Shown: positions 16,086 to 23,938 of the stretch, piece by piece
Layout of the letters: each line of letters opens with the position of its first letter
Numbering within the stretch: the first letter of the stretch is position 1
Assembly (NCBI RefSeq): GCF_003550175.1
Contig: NZ_QXDF01000003.1
Span: forward strand, 124,001 to 188,000
From: Dichotomicrobium thermohalophilum
GTDB lineage: Bacteria > Pseudomonadota > Alphaproteobacteria > Rhizobiales > Rhodomicrobiaceae
Direction of reading: 5' to 3'
Length of the DNA: 64,000 bases
Program-made: the position numbers and the translations under genes
Notes under the pieces: generated by a model
The model's database searches: none
The model's input: only the letters and a program-made list of their open reading frames with translations
What the model was told of the DNA's origin: nothing

Positions 16086-16589
16086 TCATTCTTCCGCGAC
16101 ATTCTCGCTCTGCGCTTCAGACTCCAGTGCCGCGGGCATGATCCCGACATCGTGACACAGGATCTTGCTCACCCGCTCGCCGTCATCAGACAACGGCAGG
16201 CGCAGCCAGAACAGCACGACATGATCGCGCCCGGCGACCGGCCCCTTTACCGCGCCCTGCATCGGGATGCGCTCCTCCACCACGCGGCGATAGGCCGCCT
16301 GCCAATAGCGTCGTTTCGGCCCGAGGCGCAGTTCGAACACGTTCTGACCGGTCACCTCACAGCCGTAGATGTCATGAAGTCGCGTGCCGGCCAGCCGGTA
16401 GCGCAACGCGTCGAAGCGCGCGCCCACGTCGAGGATGCTGATTCCGGGGAGCAGATGGCGCATCATCGCCGGATCAAGGTCGGCGCGCGCCGGCATGGGC
16501 CGGCCGTTCGCGGCGCGTCGCCAATAATCGTAAACCTCGCGTTGCTCGCTGATGACGAGCTGCGCCCGAAAGGCAAGCTCGGACGACAT
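16086..16589 (-). CDS. PAS domain protein (PAS_5 type)
   Basis: 167 residues from the ATG at 16589, which has a GAGGGGG ribosome site; a longer frame runs upstream toward uvrC but its composition is not protein-like. The core, from DYWRRAANGRPMPARADLDP through LLPGISILDV, the Y(R)LAGT strand and the late WLRLPLSDDGERVSKILC, is typical of the single-domain PAS_5 proteins common in alphaproteobacteria. These are soluble and likely sensory or scaffold proteins, but no partner is encoded nearby. It is convergent with the tRNA and 142 bp downstream of the uvrC stop. Confidence 0.8.
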   Translation of the reverse strand: MSSELAFRAQLVISEQREVYDYWRRAANGRPMPARADLDPAMMRHLLPGISILDVGARFDALRYRLAGTRLHDIYGCEVTGQNVFELRLGPKRRYWQAAYRRVVEERIPMQGAVKGPVAGRDHVVLFWLRLPLSDDGERVSKILCHDVGIMPAALESEAQSENVAEE

Positions 16590-16731
16590 GGGCCCCCTCG
16601 CATCTGGCGGCGCGCCGGCCCGCCGCTGGCCGACGTTCGCACCACGCAGAGAGTATCGGTGATTTGGCCGCCGGGGCGCAAGGCTGCCAGGGCTAAAATC
16701 GTGAGAGCGCGGAAAATGCTCAGCGGGATTT

Positions 16732-18792
16732 TTACTTGTCGTGGAAGTGGTTATAGATCGCCTCGGCCATCGAGCGGCTGATGCCGGGCACGGCGGCGAG
16801 GTCATCCAGCCCGGCGCGGCTCACCGCCTTGGCCGAGCCGAAATGGTTCAGGAGCGCGCGTTTGCGCGTCGGGCCGATGCCGGCGATTTCGTCAAGCGGG
16901 TTGGCCACGTTCGCGTTCTTGCGCCGGGTGCGGTGCGCGCCGATGGCGAAGCGGTGCGCTTCGTCGCGCAGGCGCTGAATGAAGTAGAGCACTGGATCGC
17001 GCGGCTCCAGGCTGAAGGGGCTGCGGCCCGGCATGAAGAAGCGCTCGCGCCCGGCGTTGCGCTCCGGCCCCTTGGCGACGGCGACGAGCGGCACATCGTT
17101 GATGCCCAGTTCGGCGAACACCTCAGAAGCTGCCGAAAGCTGACCCTGCCCGCCGTCGATCAGCACGAGGTCCGGCCAAGCGGGAAAGGCGTCGGGGTCG
17201 GCGTCGTCCGGGGCTGGATTGCTTCGGGCCTGCGGCCCTCGCAATGACGGTGTGTGGCCTACTTCCTCGTCATCGCGAGCGTCGCGAAGCGATCCAGCGG
17301 CGGGCGCGTCCGGCGCGCGGGCGGCCTCCTTCATCAGCCGGGTGAAGCGCCGGCGCAGCACCTCGCGCATCATGCCGAAATCGTCGCCCGGCGTGAGATC
17401 GGCCGCCTTGATGTTGAACTTGCGGTAGTGCGACTTCACGAAGCCCTCGCGCCCCGCGACGATCATCCCGCCGACCGCCTGGCCGCCCTGGATGTGGCTG
17501 TTGTCGTAGACCTCGATGCGGCGCGGCGCGTCCTGCAGCCCGAAGGCGTCGACCAGCCCCTCCAGCAGGCGGGCCTGGCTCGCGGATTCGGCCAGACGGC
17601 GGCCCAGCGCCTCGCGCGCGTTGCGCTGCGCGTGCTCGACGGCGGCGCGCTTTTCGCCGCGCTTGGGCGCATGGACGCGGACCTTGCGCTCGGCCTTCAG
17701 GCTCAGCGCCTCGGAGAGCAATTCGCGCTCCGGCAGGTCGTGGCTGACCAGCACGGTCGGCGGCGCGGGCTGCGCGTCGTAGAATTGCGCGATGAAGGCG
17801 CTCAGCACCTCCTCGACGGTCTGCTGCTGGTCGGCGCGCGGGAAGTTGGCGCGGTTGCCCCAGTTCTGCCCGCCGCGGAAGAAGAACACCTGCACGCAGG
17901 TCTGCCCGCCCTCCTGCGCCGCGGCGAAGATGTCGGCGTCCTCGATGCCGTCCAGGTTGATGTCCTGGCGCGCGGTGATCTGCGCCAGCGCGGCGAGCCG
18001 GTCGCGGTAGATGGCGGCGCGCTCGAAGTCGAGTTCGGCGCTGGCGGCCTCCATCTTCTGCTGAAGCTCGTCGCGCACACGGCTGCCCTCCCCGCGCAGG
18101 AAGGCGGCGGCCTCATCGGCGAGCTTGTTATAGTCGGCCAGCGAAATCTCGCCGGTACAGGGGCCGGCGCAGCGCTTGATCTGGTAGAGCAGGCAGGGGC
18201 GCGTGCGGCTTTCGTAGACCGAATCGGTGCAGGTGCGCAGCAAGAACGCGCGCTGGAGCGTGTGGATCGTGCGGTTGACCGCGCCGGCGGAGGCAAAGGG
18301 GCCGAAATAATCGCCCTTGCGCGTGCGCGCGCCGCGATGCTTGCGCAGTTGCGGGGCCTCGTGGTCGCGCGCGATCAGGATGTTGGCGAAGCTCTTGTCG
18401 TCGCGCATCAACACGTTGAAGCGCGGGCGGTGGATCTTGATGAGGTTCGCTTCGAGCAGCAGCGCCTCGGATTCGGTCGCGGTGGTGACGAACTCCATCG
18501 CGGCGGTCTGCGCGATCATGCTGGTGATGCGGTTGTTGTGCCCGCCGCCGCGCGCGTAGGAGCTGACGCGCTTTTTCAGGTTGCGCGCCTTTCCGACATA
18601 GAGCACTTCGCCGTCCGCGCCGATCATGCGGTAGACGCCGGGGCTGCCCGACAGGTGCGGGAGATAGCCGGCGATGACGTCGGGGCCGGTGGCCGGGCGC
18701 GCAGGCGCGTCCGCTGGCGGGGCGGATTGCGCGGCGGCGGGCGCGCGAAGGGTTTCGGCGCTGGGGAGCGTGGGCTTGTCGGCTTTCGGCAT
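16732..18792 (-). CDS. uvrC: Excinuclease ABC subunit C, with repeat-derived insertion
   Basis: 686 residues, longer than the usual 610-650. It has an N-terminal GIY-YIG nuclease domain ([28 protein letters not shown]... near residue 53), a UVR motif, the RNase H-like C-terminal nuclease ([17 protein letters not shown]) and helix-hairpin-helix motifs at the end ([17 protein letters not shown]). UvrC makes both incisions in nucleotide excision repair. Residues about 499-527 are translated from an 84-bp copy of the local palindromic repeat (17214-17297), inserted in frame in the loop before the C-terminal nuclease strand. The surrounding sequence is intact, so the gene is probably functional. 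A proline/alanine-rich N-terminal tail of about 35 residues is also unusual. Confidence 0.95.
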   Translation of the reverse strand: MPKADKPTLPSAETLRAPAAAQSAPPADAPARPATGPDVIAGYLPHLSGSPGVYRMIGADGEVLYVGKARNLKKRVSSYARGGGHNNRITSMIAQTAAMEFVTTATESEALLLEANLIKIHRPRFNVLMRDDKSFANILIARDHEAPQLRKHRGARTRKGDYFGPFASAGAVNRTIHTLQRAFLLRTCTDSVYESRTRPCLLYQIKRCAGPCTGEISLADYNKLADEAAAFLRGEGSRVRDELQQKMEAASAELDFERAAIYRDRLAALAQITARQDINLDGIEDADIFAAAQEGGQTCVQVFFFRGGQNWGNRANFPRADQQQTVEEVLSAFIAQFYDAQPAPPTVLVSHDLPERELLSEALSLKAERKVRVHAPKRGEKRAAVEHAQRNAREALGRRLAESASQARLLEGLVDAFGLQDAPRRIEVYDNSHIQGGQAVGGMIVAGREGFVKSHYRKFNIKAADLTPGDDFGMMREVLRRRFTRLMKEAARAPDAPAAGSLRDARDDEEVGHTPSLRGPQARSNPAPDDADPDAFPAWPDLVLIDGGQGQLSAASEVFAELGINDVPLVAVAKGPERNAGRERFFMPGRSPFSLEPRDPVLYFIQRLRDEAHRFAIGAHRTRRKNANVANPLDEIAGIGPTRKRALLNHFGSAKAVSRAGLDDLAAVPGISRSMAEAIYNHFHDK
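17214..17297. repeat. Palindromic repeat copy inserted inside uvrC
   Basis: 84 bp bounded by CTGG and CCAG. On the uvrC sense strand it reads as a right arm of 29 bp, a 20-bp spacer and a left arm of 35 bp, the same order and arm lengths as the junction between neighbouring units in the 18.85-19.77 kb array. The left arm (17214-17248) is the reverse complement of the array left arm with one visible mismatch. The length is a multiple of three and the frame stays open through it. Confidence 0.9.
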
Positions 18793-18849
18793 AACCCGGA
18801 TTTAAGCGCTGGGAGGGGGCAAGCGCAATGCCACACCGGCGTCATTGCC

Positions 18850-19768
18850 GTCATTGCGAGGCCGTCAGGCCGAAGCAATCCAGCCGAGAGGTACGGCGCG
18901 TGAGGCTGGATCGCTTCGCTGCGCTCGCGATGACGGGGAAGTGCCAAGTCAACCGTCATTGCGAGGGCCGCAGGCCCGAAGCAAACCAGCGGCACGGTAC
19001 GGCGTTCTTGGCTGGATCGCGTCGCTAGGCTCGCGATGACGGCAGAGCACACCGCGACGCCTCGTCATTGCGAAGCCCGAAGGGCTGAAGCAAACCAGCC
19101 GCACGGCAGGGCGTTCGACGCTGGATCGCGTCGTCGCTTCGCGCCGGCCTTCGGCTTCGCTTCGCTCGCGATGACGGCGTAACCGTCATTGCGAGGGCCG
19201 CAGGCCCGAAGCAAACCAGCCGCACGGCACGGCGTTCGACGCTGGATCGCTTCGCTGCGCTCGCGATGACACAATAGCACCACGCCATCGTCGCCACCGG
19301 GCTTGCCTGTCCCCGGACACCGATCCGGGGAACCCGGTGATCTACCCATCAGGGGTGGGCGCAACCTCTGGATGCCCGTGTCAAGCACGGGCATGACGGC
19401 AGAGCGCGCCTCAGCGTCCACCCCACGCTGCGCTCGCGATGACGGCGTAACCGTCATTGCGAGGGCCGCAGGCCCAAAGCAAACCAGCGGCAAGGTACGG
19501 CGTTCTTGGCTGGATCGCGTCGCTAGGCTCGCGATGACGGCAGAGCACACCGCGACGCCTCGTCATTGCGAAGCCCGAAGGGCTGAAGCAAACCAGCCGC
19601 CCGGCAAGGTGCTAGCGGCTGGATCGCGTCGTCGCTTCGCGCCGGCCTTCGGCTTCGCTGCGCTCGCGATGACGGCGTAACCGTCATTGCGAGGGCCGCA
19701 GGCCCGAAGCAAACCAGCCGCACGGCACGGCGTTCGACGCTGGATCGCCGCGCTGCGCTCGCGATGAC
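18850..19768. repeat. Array of seven palindromic repeats, partly duplicated with a 498-bp period
   Basis: Units at 18850-18934, 18955-19040, 19064-19175, 19185-19270, 19453-19538, 19562-19673 and 19683-19768. Each starts GTCATTGCGA and ends TCGCGATGAC. The internal half-sites GAAGCAA(T/A)CCAG and CTGGATCGC make each unit an imperfect palindrome of about 86 bp (112 bp where the right arm is extended). Units 2-4 recur as units 5-7 shifted by exactly 498 bp. No gene is evident between uvrC (start 18792) and the porin stop (19862). Confidence 0.9.
19295..19397. repeat. Second repeat family, nested hairpins
   Basis: It lies between units 4 and 5 of the main array. CACCGGG...CCCGGTG (19295-19339) encloses CCCCGGA-N6-TCCGGGG. 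It is followed by ATGCCCGTG-TCAAG-CACGGGCAT (19372-19394), then GAC. The latter has the same TCAAG loop and 9-bp arm length as the hairpin at 37944-37966 but different arm bases. Confidence 0.7.
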
Positions 19769-19800
19769 GGCAGGCGGGCGGGCGCGGCGCGCGGTAGCGC

Positions 19801-19832
19801 AAAAAAAAAAGAGGCCACCCGAAGGCGGCCTC
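19801..19832 (-). terminator. Rho-independent terminator of the porin gene
   Basis: Read on the minus strand: stem GAGGCC with inner GG/CC pairs closing a TTCG tetraloop, followed by ten T residues (19810-19801). It lies 30 bp beyond the porin stop. Confidence 0.93.
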
Positions 19833-19861
19833 CCCTTGGATCGTTCTGCGATCAAGCCGGC

Positions 19862-21157
19862 TTAGAACTTGACGCGCATACCGCCCATGACGGTGGTCAG
19901 ATCTTCGGCGTCACCCTCGTACTCCTGTTCCACATACTCGTCCGGGGTATCCCCGTCCAGCTCATAGTTGCGGACATGGAGGTACACGTCGGTCGCCGCA
20001 GCATCGAAGGTCTGCTCGATACCACCACCGATAACGGTAGCTTCGGCATCTCCAGTGAGGAAGCTCGGGTCGAAGACTCCGTCAGAAATGGCGACAGCAC
20101 CCTCGGTCTCATGCTCACCGTACTCACCGAAGATCCGTGTGGAGCCCATGCCGGTCCAGTTCTTGTTCACACCGGCCTGCACATACCAGTGCGAGCGCTC
20201 AAGATCATCGGTGCCAGCCGCCTCATAATCCAGCTCGCTGTCATGCGCGCTGAACATTGCGAAGATGCCGGTCGGCACGTGCATCGCCGACACAGAGCCG
20301 ACAACCCACTCGAGCTCGTCGTCAGAGCCCTCCAAACCGGTACCAGCACCTGGACCTTCCGTCTTCAAGTCAGGATCACTCAGGCCGTAACCGACTGCCG
20401 CAGCAACACGAACCGAGTTCCACTCCTTGCTAAAACGCAGCGCGACCTGGGCGAGATCATCCTCGCCCCAGAAGGCCGACAAGATAAACCCGGCCAGCGA
20501 CGGCGAATCATAACGGATGCCGTTGTTGCGGCCACCGTCACCGTCAAAGATGACATCGCCCCAAGTGAAGCCAGGCGTAACGTTCTCATTGTCATCGCGG
20601 ATCAAAAAGCCGCCGACGCTCGTGCTGTCCGGCACGGCGAACGTGCCGCCGAGATTTACCTGGGCAACGCCGTCAAGCGCCGAAGACTGCTGCCCCAGGG
20701 TGACACGGCCGAAGGATCCGTCGAGATAGACGTTTGCCTGACGCAGAGCGATACCGTCTTTGACGCCATCGCCCTCGTGATTGAATTGACTTACGTCGGA
20801 ACTGTCATTGGTCTGCAGCTCCCACTCAAGGCGATAGCCGGCTTCCACGCCCGACATCAGGGCGCCCGAGCCACGCACGCCAATACGCGTGCCGGACCCG
20901 TCACCGTCGACTTCGTAAACGTCAGAGTCGACACCGTCATCCCAGAACATCAGGGCACGATTGACCTGACCATAAAGCTGGACCGAGACCACGCGGTTGC
21001 CCTTGCGGACCGTAGTGGCCTCAAGCTCAGCAACACGCTCTTCCAGGTCGGCGCAGCAGTCACCGCCCAGGTCAGCAGCTTTCGCCGGCGTGAACGCCAT
21101 CGCGCCCACGAAGAGACCGGCGGCAGCGGCCAGCGCAAAACGACTGGTCGTTTTCAT
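19862..21157 (-). CDS. Outer-membrane porin (Porin_2-like)
   Basis: 431 residues from the ATG at 21157, with GGGGGAA just upstream; an open frame continues further but lacks coding character. A signal peptide (MKTTSRFALAAAAGLFVGAMAF, cleavage near AKA-AD) is followed by the short CC-containing coiled segment DLEERVAELEATTVRKGNR and the strand VVSVQLYGQVNRALMFWDD typical of Hyphomicrobiales porins. Acidic, aspartate-rich loops and a C-terminal phenylalanine (GGMRVKF) fit a 16-stranded trimeric general porin. The acidic bias might indicate a saline habitat. A very strong terminator follows and the leader contains two hairpins, so high expression is likely. Confidence 0.92.
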   Translation of the reverse strand: MKTTSRFALAAAAGLFVGAMAFTPAKAADLGGDCCADLEERVAELEATTVRKGNRVVSVQLYGQVNRALMFWDDGVDSDVYEVDGDGSGTRIGVRGSGALMSGVEAGYRLEWELQTNDSSDVSQFNHEGDGVKDGIALRQANVYLDGSFGRVTLGQQSSALDGVAQVNLGGTFAVPDSTSVGGFLIRDDNENVTPGFTWGDVIFDGDGGRNNGIRYDSPSLAGFILSAFWGEDDLAQVALRFSKEWNSVRVAAAVGYGLSDPDLKTEGPGAGTGLEGSDDELEWVVGSVSAMHVPTGIFAMFSAHDSELDYEAAGTDDLERSHWYVQAGVNKNWTGMGSTRIFGEYGEHETEGAVAISDGVFDPSFLTGDAEATVIGGGIEQTFDAAATDVYLHVRNYELDGDTPDEYVEQEYEGDAEDLTTVMGGMRVKF

Positions 21158-21188
21158 AGTTCCCCCAATCATCACCATCTCCAGTTTT

Positions 21189-21240
21189 ACCTCGGCAAAA
21201 ACGCACCGAGGTGCCCAAATGCGGGAATTAACGTTCCCGC
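21189..21240 (-). promoter_or_regulatory. Two adjacent hairpins in the porin leader
   Basis: ACCTCGG-N10-CCGAGGT (arms 21189-21195 and 21206-21212) and GCGGGAA-N6-TTCCCGC (21221-21240) are perfect 7-bp inverted repeats 32-83 bp upstream of the porin ATG. They may be leader-mRNA stem-loops affecting stability or translation, or operators; the transcription start is unknown. Confidence 0.45.
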
Positions 21241-21560
21241 GCCGTTGTTGCCGGCCTCGCCAAGTGCTTGCGCACCCCCATCTGGCTAGCCGGACTTGAT
21301 GAACGCACCGCCAAACTCTTGGATGACCCCCATCCGTTCGCCGGAGCGGTTCAGTGCTTGGCTTGCTGCCCAAGGCGGTGATCAAGCCGCCGTTTGCTGA
21401 GCAGCGCACCAAACGTGCATCTCACTGTTAGTCCAATCGCCGTGGGGGGTAAACAGCAACCCAACACGCTGTGTGGAATCCGAGCGACCTTGTTGCTTTT
21501 GCGCCACTTGGGGGTTGGTGGCGGCGCAGGTTGGCGTCATCGCGAAGCCCCGCCCGCCAC

Positions 21561-21913
21561 GTCATGGCGAGGGCCGCAGGCCCGAAGCCATCCAGCGGTT
21601 GGCATTGGCGTTTGCGGCTGGATTGCGTCGTCGCTCCGCGCCGGCCTTCGGCTCCACTTCGTTCGCAATGACGCCGGGCGGCGCCAAGGACAACCGTCAT
21701 CGCGAGGGCTGCAAGCCCGAAGCGATCCAGCGGCGAGCGTTAGCGTTCTTGGCTGGATTGCTTCGCTTCGCTCGCAATGACATGGGGAGGTGGATTCGTA
21801 ATGCCGACGAGCGGCGCCATAACAACCGTCATGGCGAGGGCCGCAGGCCCGAAGCCATCCAGCGGTTGGCATTGGCGTTTGCGGCTGGATTGCGTCACTT
21901 CGTTCGCAATGAC
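21561..21913. repeat. Palindromic repeats, three copies upstream of the GIY-YIG gene
   Basis: Copies at 21561-21672, 21696-21781 and 21828-21913 belong to the family seen at 18.85-19.77 kb: GTCAT(G/C)GCGAGGG...GAAGCCATCCAGC on the left and GCTGGATTGC...TTCGCAATGAC on the right. The first is the 112-bp long form. The rest of 21158-21972 holds the porin leader and, from 21241 to 21560, about 320 bp in which I see no gene or clear signal. Confidence 0.88.
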
Positions 21914-21972
21914 AGAACGAGACGCGCGCAATGACAACAATGTTGCCGCGCGTCTGGACGGGAGCCAACGTC

Positions 21973-22281
21973 ATGAAGCCAATACACAACGACAGGCAAG
22001 CAGCGGTCTACATCCTTGCCAACAGGCGCGACGGGACGCTTTACACCGGGGTCACATCCAACCTCGTCAAGCGAATCCACGAGCACAAGACAGGTGTATC
22101 AGAGGGCTTCGCCGCAAGATACGGCTGCGATCGGCTCGTGCACTTCGAGCTGTTCGACCACATCGCCGATGCCATCGCCCGCGAGAAGCAAATCAAGGCC
22201 GGCTCGCGCGCGAAGAAAATTGCCCTGATCGAGGCGCACAATCCTGGTTGGGCCGACCTCTATCCAGAGATCATCGCGTGA
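21973..22281 (+). CDS. Small GIY-YIG endonuclease-fold protein flanked by palindromic repeats
   Basis: 102 residues from the ATG at 21973, with GGAG eight bases upstream. The single domain shows AVYILANRRDGTLYTGVTSNLVKRIHEHK: Y-I-L replaces the classical GIY but the second tyrosine motif and the catalytic arginine (KRIHEH) are present, followed by the EKQIKAGSRAKKIALIE region typical of the COG2827/UPF0213 group. Functions of these stand-alone nucleases are not established. The gene has three palindromic repeats on its left (21561-21913) and two on its right (22289-22481), with 59 and 7 bp between. This raises the possibility that nuclease and repeats are functionally linked. Confidence 0.88.
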   Translation: MKPIHNDRQAAVYILANRRDGTLYTGVTSNLVKRIHEHKTGVSEGFAARYGCDRLVHFELFDHIADAIAREKQIKAGSRAKKIALIEAHNPGWADLYPEIIA

Positions 22282-22288
22282 CACCGAC

Positions 22289-22481
22289 GTCATCGCGAAG
22301 CCCGATGGCCCGAAGCGATCCAGCGGTTAGCATTGGCGTTTGCGGCTGGATTGCGTCACTTCGTTCGCAATGACGCCGGGCGGCACCAGGGACAACCGTC
22401 ATCGCGAGGCCGCTAGGCCGAAGCGATCCAGCCGCGAGGACAACGTTTCGGGCTGGATTGCGTCGCTGCGCTCGCAATGAC
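22289..22481. repeat. Palindromic repeats, two copies downstream of the GIY-YIG gene
   Basis: Copies at 22289-22374 and 22398-22481, same family and orientation as those upstream, ending TTCGCAATGAC and CTCGCAATGAC. The first starts 7 bp after the nuclease stop codon. The remaining sequence up to the retropepsin start at 22589 shows only that gene's ribosome site (GAGGAGGG). Confidence 0.88.
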
Positions 22482-22588
22482 GCCGGGCCGCGCCCCTCGC
22501 CAAACTTGCGCGCGCGCACTATCCTTTAAGGCATTAACGCTATCGTGCGCGCGTGCGTGACGCGCGGCAAATGTGAGGAGGGCAAAGC

Positions 22589-23293
22589 GTGGCGGTGTGG
22601 ATCGCCCTGGGTGTGTTATGCGCGGCGGCGGTCGCGCTGATCGTGTCGCATGACGCGGGCACCATCGCGGGGTTCAGCAACGAGGCGTTCGCGCGGCTGG
22701 TGGCGGGGCTGGCGCTGGTGGTGTTCCTCGGCAGCGCGCTGCTGGGCGCGTATCGCGGGCGAATCGGCACCGCGGCGCGGGACATCGCGGCGTGGCTGCT
22801 GCTGATGCTGTTCCTGGTCGGCGTGTACGCCTACCGCGCCGAGCTGCTGGTGGTGGCCGAGCGGGTGGCGGGCGAGCTTTTGCCGCGCGGCTCGCAGGTG
22901 GCGGTGTCCAGCGTGGGCGAGACGCAGGCCGTGCGCGTGCGCCGCGGCTGGGACGGGCATTTCACCGCGCGGGTCTCGGTCAAGGGCGCCGAGATCGACA
23001 TGATCGTTGACACGGGCGCGTCCGCGCTGGTGCTGCGGGCCGAGGATGCGCGCCGCGCCGGGATCGATCTGTCCGGCATCTCTTATAATGTGCCGGTGCA
23101 GACGGCGAATGGCCGCTCCTACGCCGCAAGGCTGCGGCTGAACGAGGTGGCGGTCGGCCCGGTCGTGCGGCGCAATGTCGAGGCGCTGGTCACGCGGCCC
23201 GGTTCGCTTTCAAAAAGCCTTCTTGGTATGAGTTTCTTAAGCCGTTTGCGTTCCTATGAGTTCTCCGGAGACGTCCTGACGCTGCGGGGGTAA
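22589..23293 (+). CDS. Retropepsin-like aspartic protease, membrane-anchored (TIGR02281 type)
   Basis: 234 residues, GTG start at 22589 after GAGGAGGG. Three N-terminal hydrophobic segments (about residues 3-20, 34-52 and 64-84) precede a clan AA domain with the active-site motif MIVDTGASALVL near residue 140, a flap region, and LLGMSFLSRLRSYEF near the end. Retropepsin-like enzymes work as homodimers contributing one Asp each; the catalytic domain is expected in the periplasm. It is followed after 52 bp by a paralogue with a different anchor, so the two could even form a heterodimer. Substrate unknown. Confidence 0.88.
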   Translation: MAVWIALGVLCAAAVALIVSHDAGTIAGFSNEAFARLVAGLALVVFLGSALLGAYRGRIGTAARDIAAWLLLMLFLVGVYAYRAELLVVAERVAGELLPRGSQVAVSSVGETQAVRVRRGWDGHFTARVSVKGAEIDMIVDTGASALVLRAEDARRAGIDLSGISYNVPVQTANGRSYAARLRLNEVAVGPVVRRNVEALVTRPGSLSKSLLGMSFLSRLRSYEFSGDVLTLRG

Positions 23294-23345
23294 CAGCGGC
23301 AGGCGTTTCGATTCGGGTGCAGGAGTACGAGGGGACACAAGGGCC

Positions 23346-23909
23346 ATGAGGCGCTTTCCCGGCGCGTGCAGTGTCGCGCCCGCGCTTGCGGGGATTTTCG
23401 CGGCGCTGGCGAGTTATCATTATTTCGAGCCGGCGCATCAGAATTTGTCGGTTGCGCAGGTTCGGCCGGATCCGACATGGCAAGCCGAAGTCGTGCGCGC
23501 GGAGAGCGATGAGTCGCAGGCTTCGGACTCGCAGCCGGACCGCAGCGTGACCCTCAAGGCGAACGCGCTCGGGCATTTCAGCGTCACCGCGGATATCAAC
23601 GGCATGCCGGTGGAGATGATGACCGACACCGGCGCGACCTATGTGGCGCTGACCTTCAAGACCGCGTTGAGCTTGGGGCTCCAGCCGTCCGAGCTGCCTT
23701 TCATCAAGAAGACGGAAACGGCCAACGGGACAACGGCGGTGGCGCCCGTCGTGCTCGACGAGGTGCGAATCGGCGAGATCGTCGTGCGCCATGTCGACGC
23801 CGTGGTGACAGCACCGGGGCGGCTCCGGCAAAATCTGCTTGGCATGAGTTTCATCAATCGGCTAAGCCGATTCGAGATGAGCGGGCAGCAACTGACACTC
23901 ACGCAATAG
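23346..23909 (+). CDS. Second retropepsin-like aspartic protease (TIGR02281 type)
   Basis: 187 residues. It has one N-terminal hydrophobic segment (APALAGIFAALASYHYF) serving as signal anchor, then an Asp/Ser-rich linker and a clan AA domain with active-site MMTDTGATYVAL and a C-terminal LLGMSFINRLSRFEMSG. The domain is homologous to the preceding gene, so they arose by tandem duplication, but the N-terminal anchors are unrelated. It lies 52 bp downstream of the first protease and 29 bp upstream of the phosphomannomutase gene on the same strand, so the three may share a transcript. Confidence 0.88.
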   Translation: MRRFPGACSVAPALAGIFAALASYHYFEPAHQNLSVAQVRPDPTWQAEVVRAESDESQASDSQPDRSVTLKANALGHFSVTADINGMPVEMMTDTGATYVALTFKTALSLGLQPSELPFIKKTETANGTTAVAPVVLDEVRIGEIVVRHVDAVVTAPGRLRQNLLGMSFINRLSRFEMSGQQLTLTQ

Positions 23910-23938
23910 CCGTCGCCCGCGCAACCGACGGGAGCGAC

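Noticed and set aside
16732-18792. uvrC as a pseudogene broken by a repeat
   Set aside because: The insertion is 84 bp, a multiple of three, free of stops, and all nuclease and HhH motifs remain.
18850-19768. CRISPR array
   Set aside because: Repeats are palindromic, about 86-112 bp, with irregular short gaps and no unique uniform spacers, and no cas genes are near.
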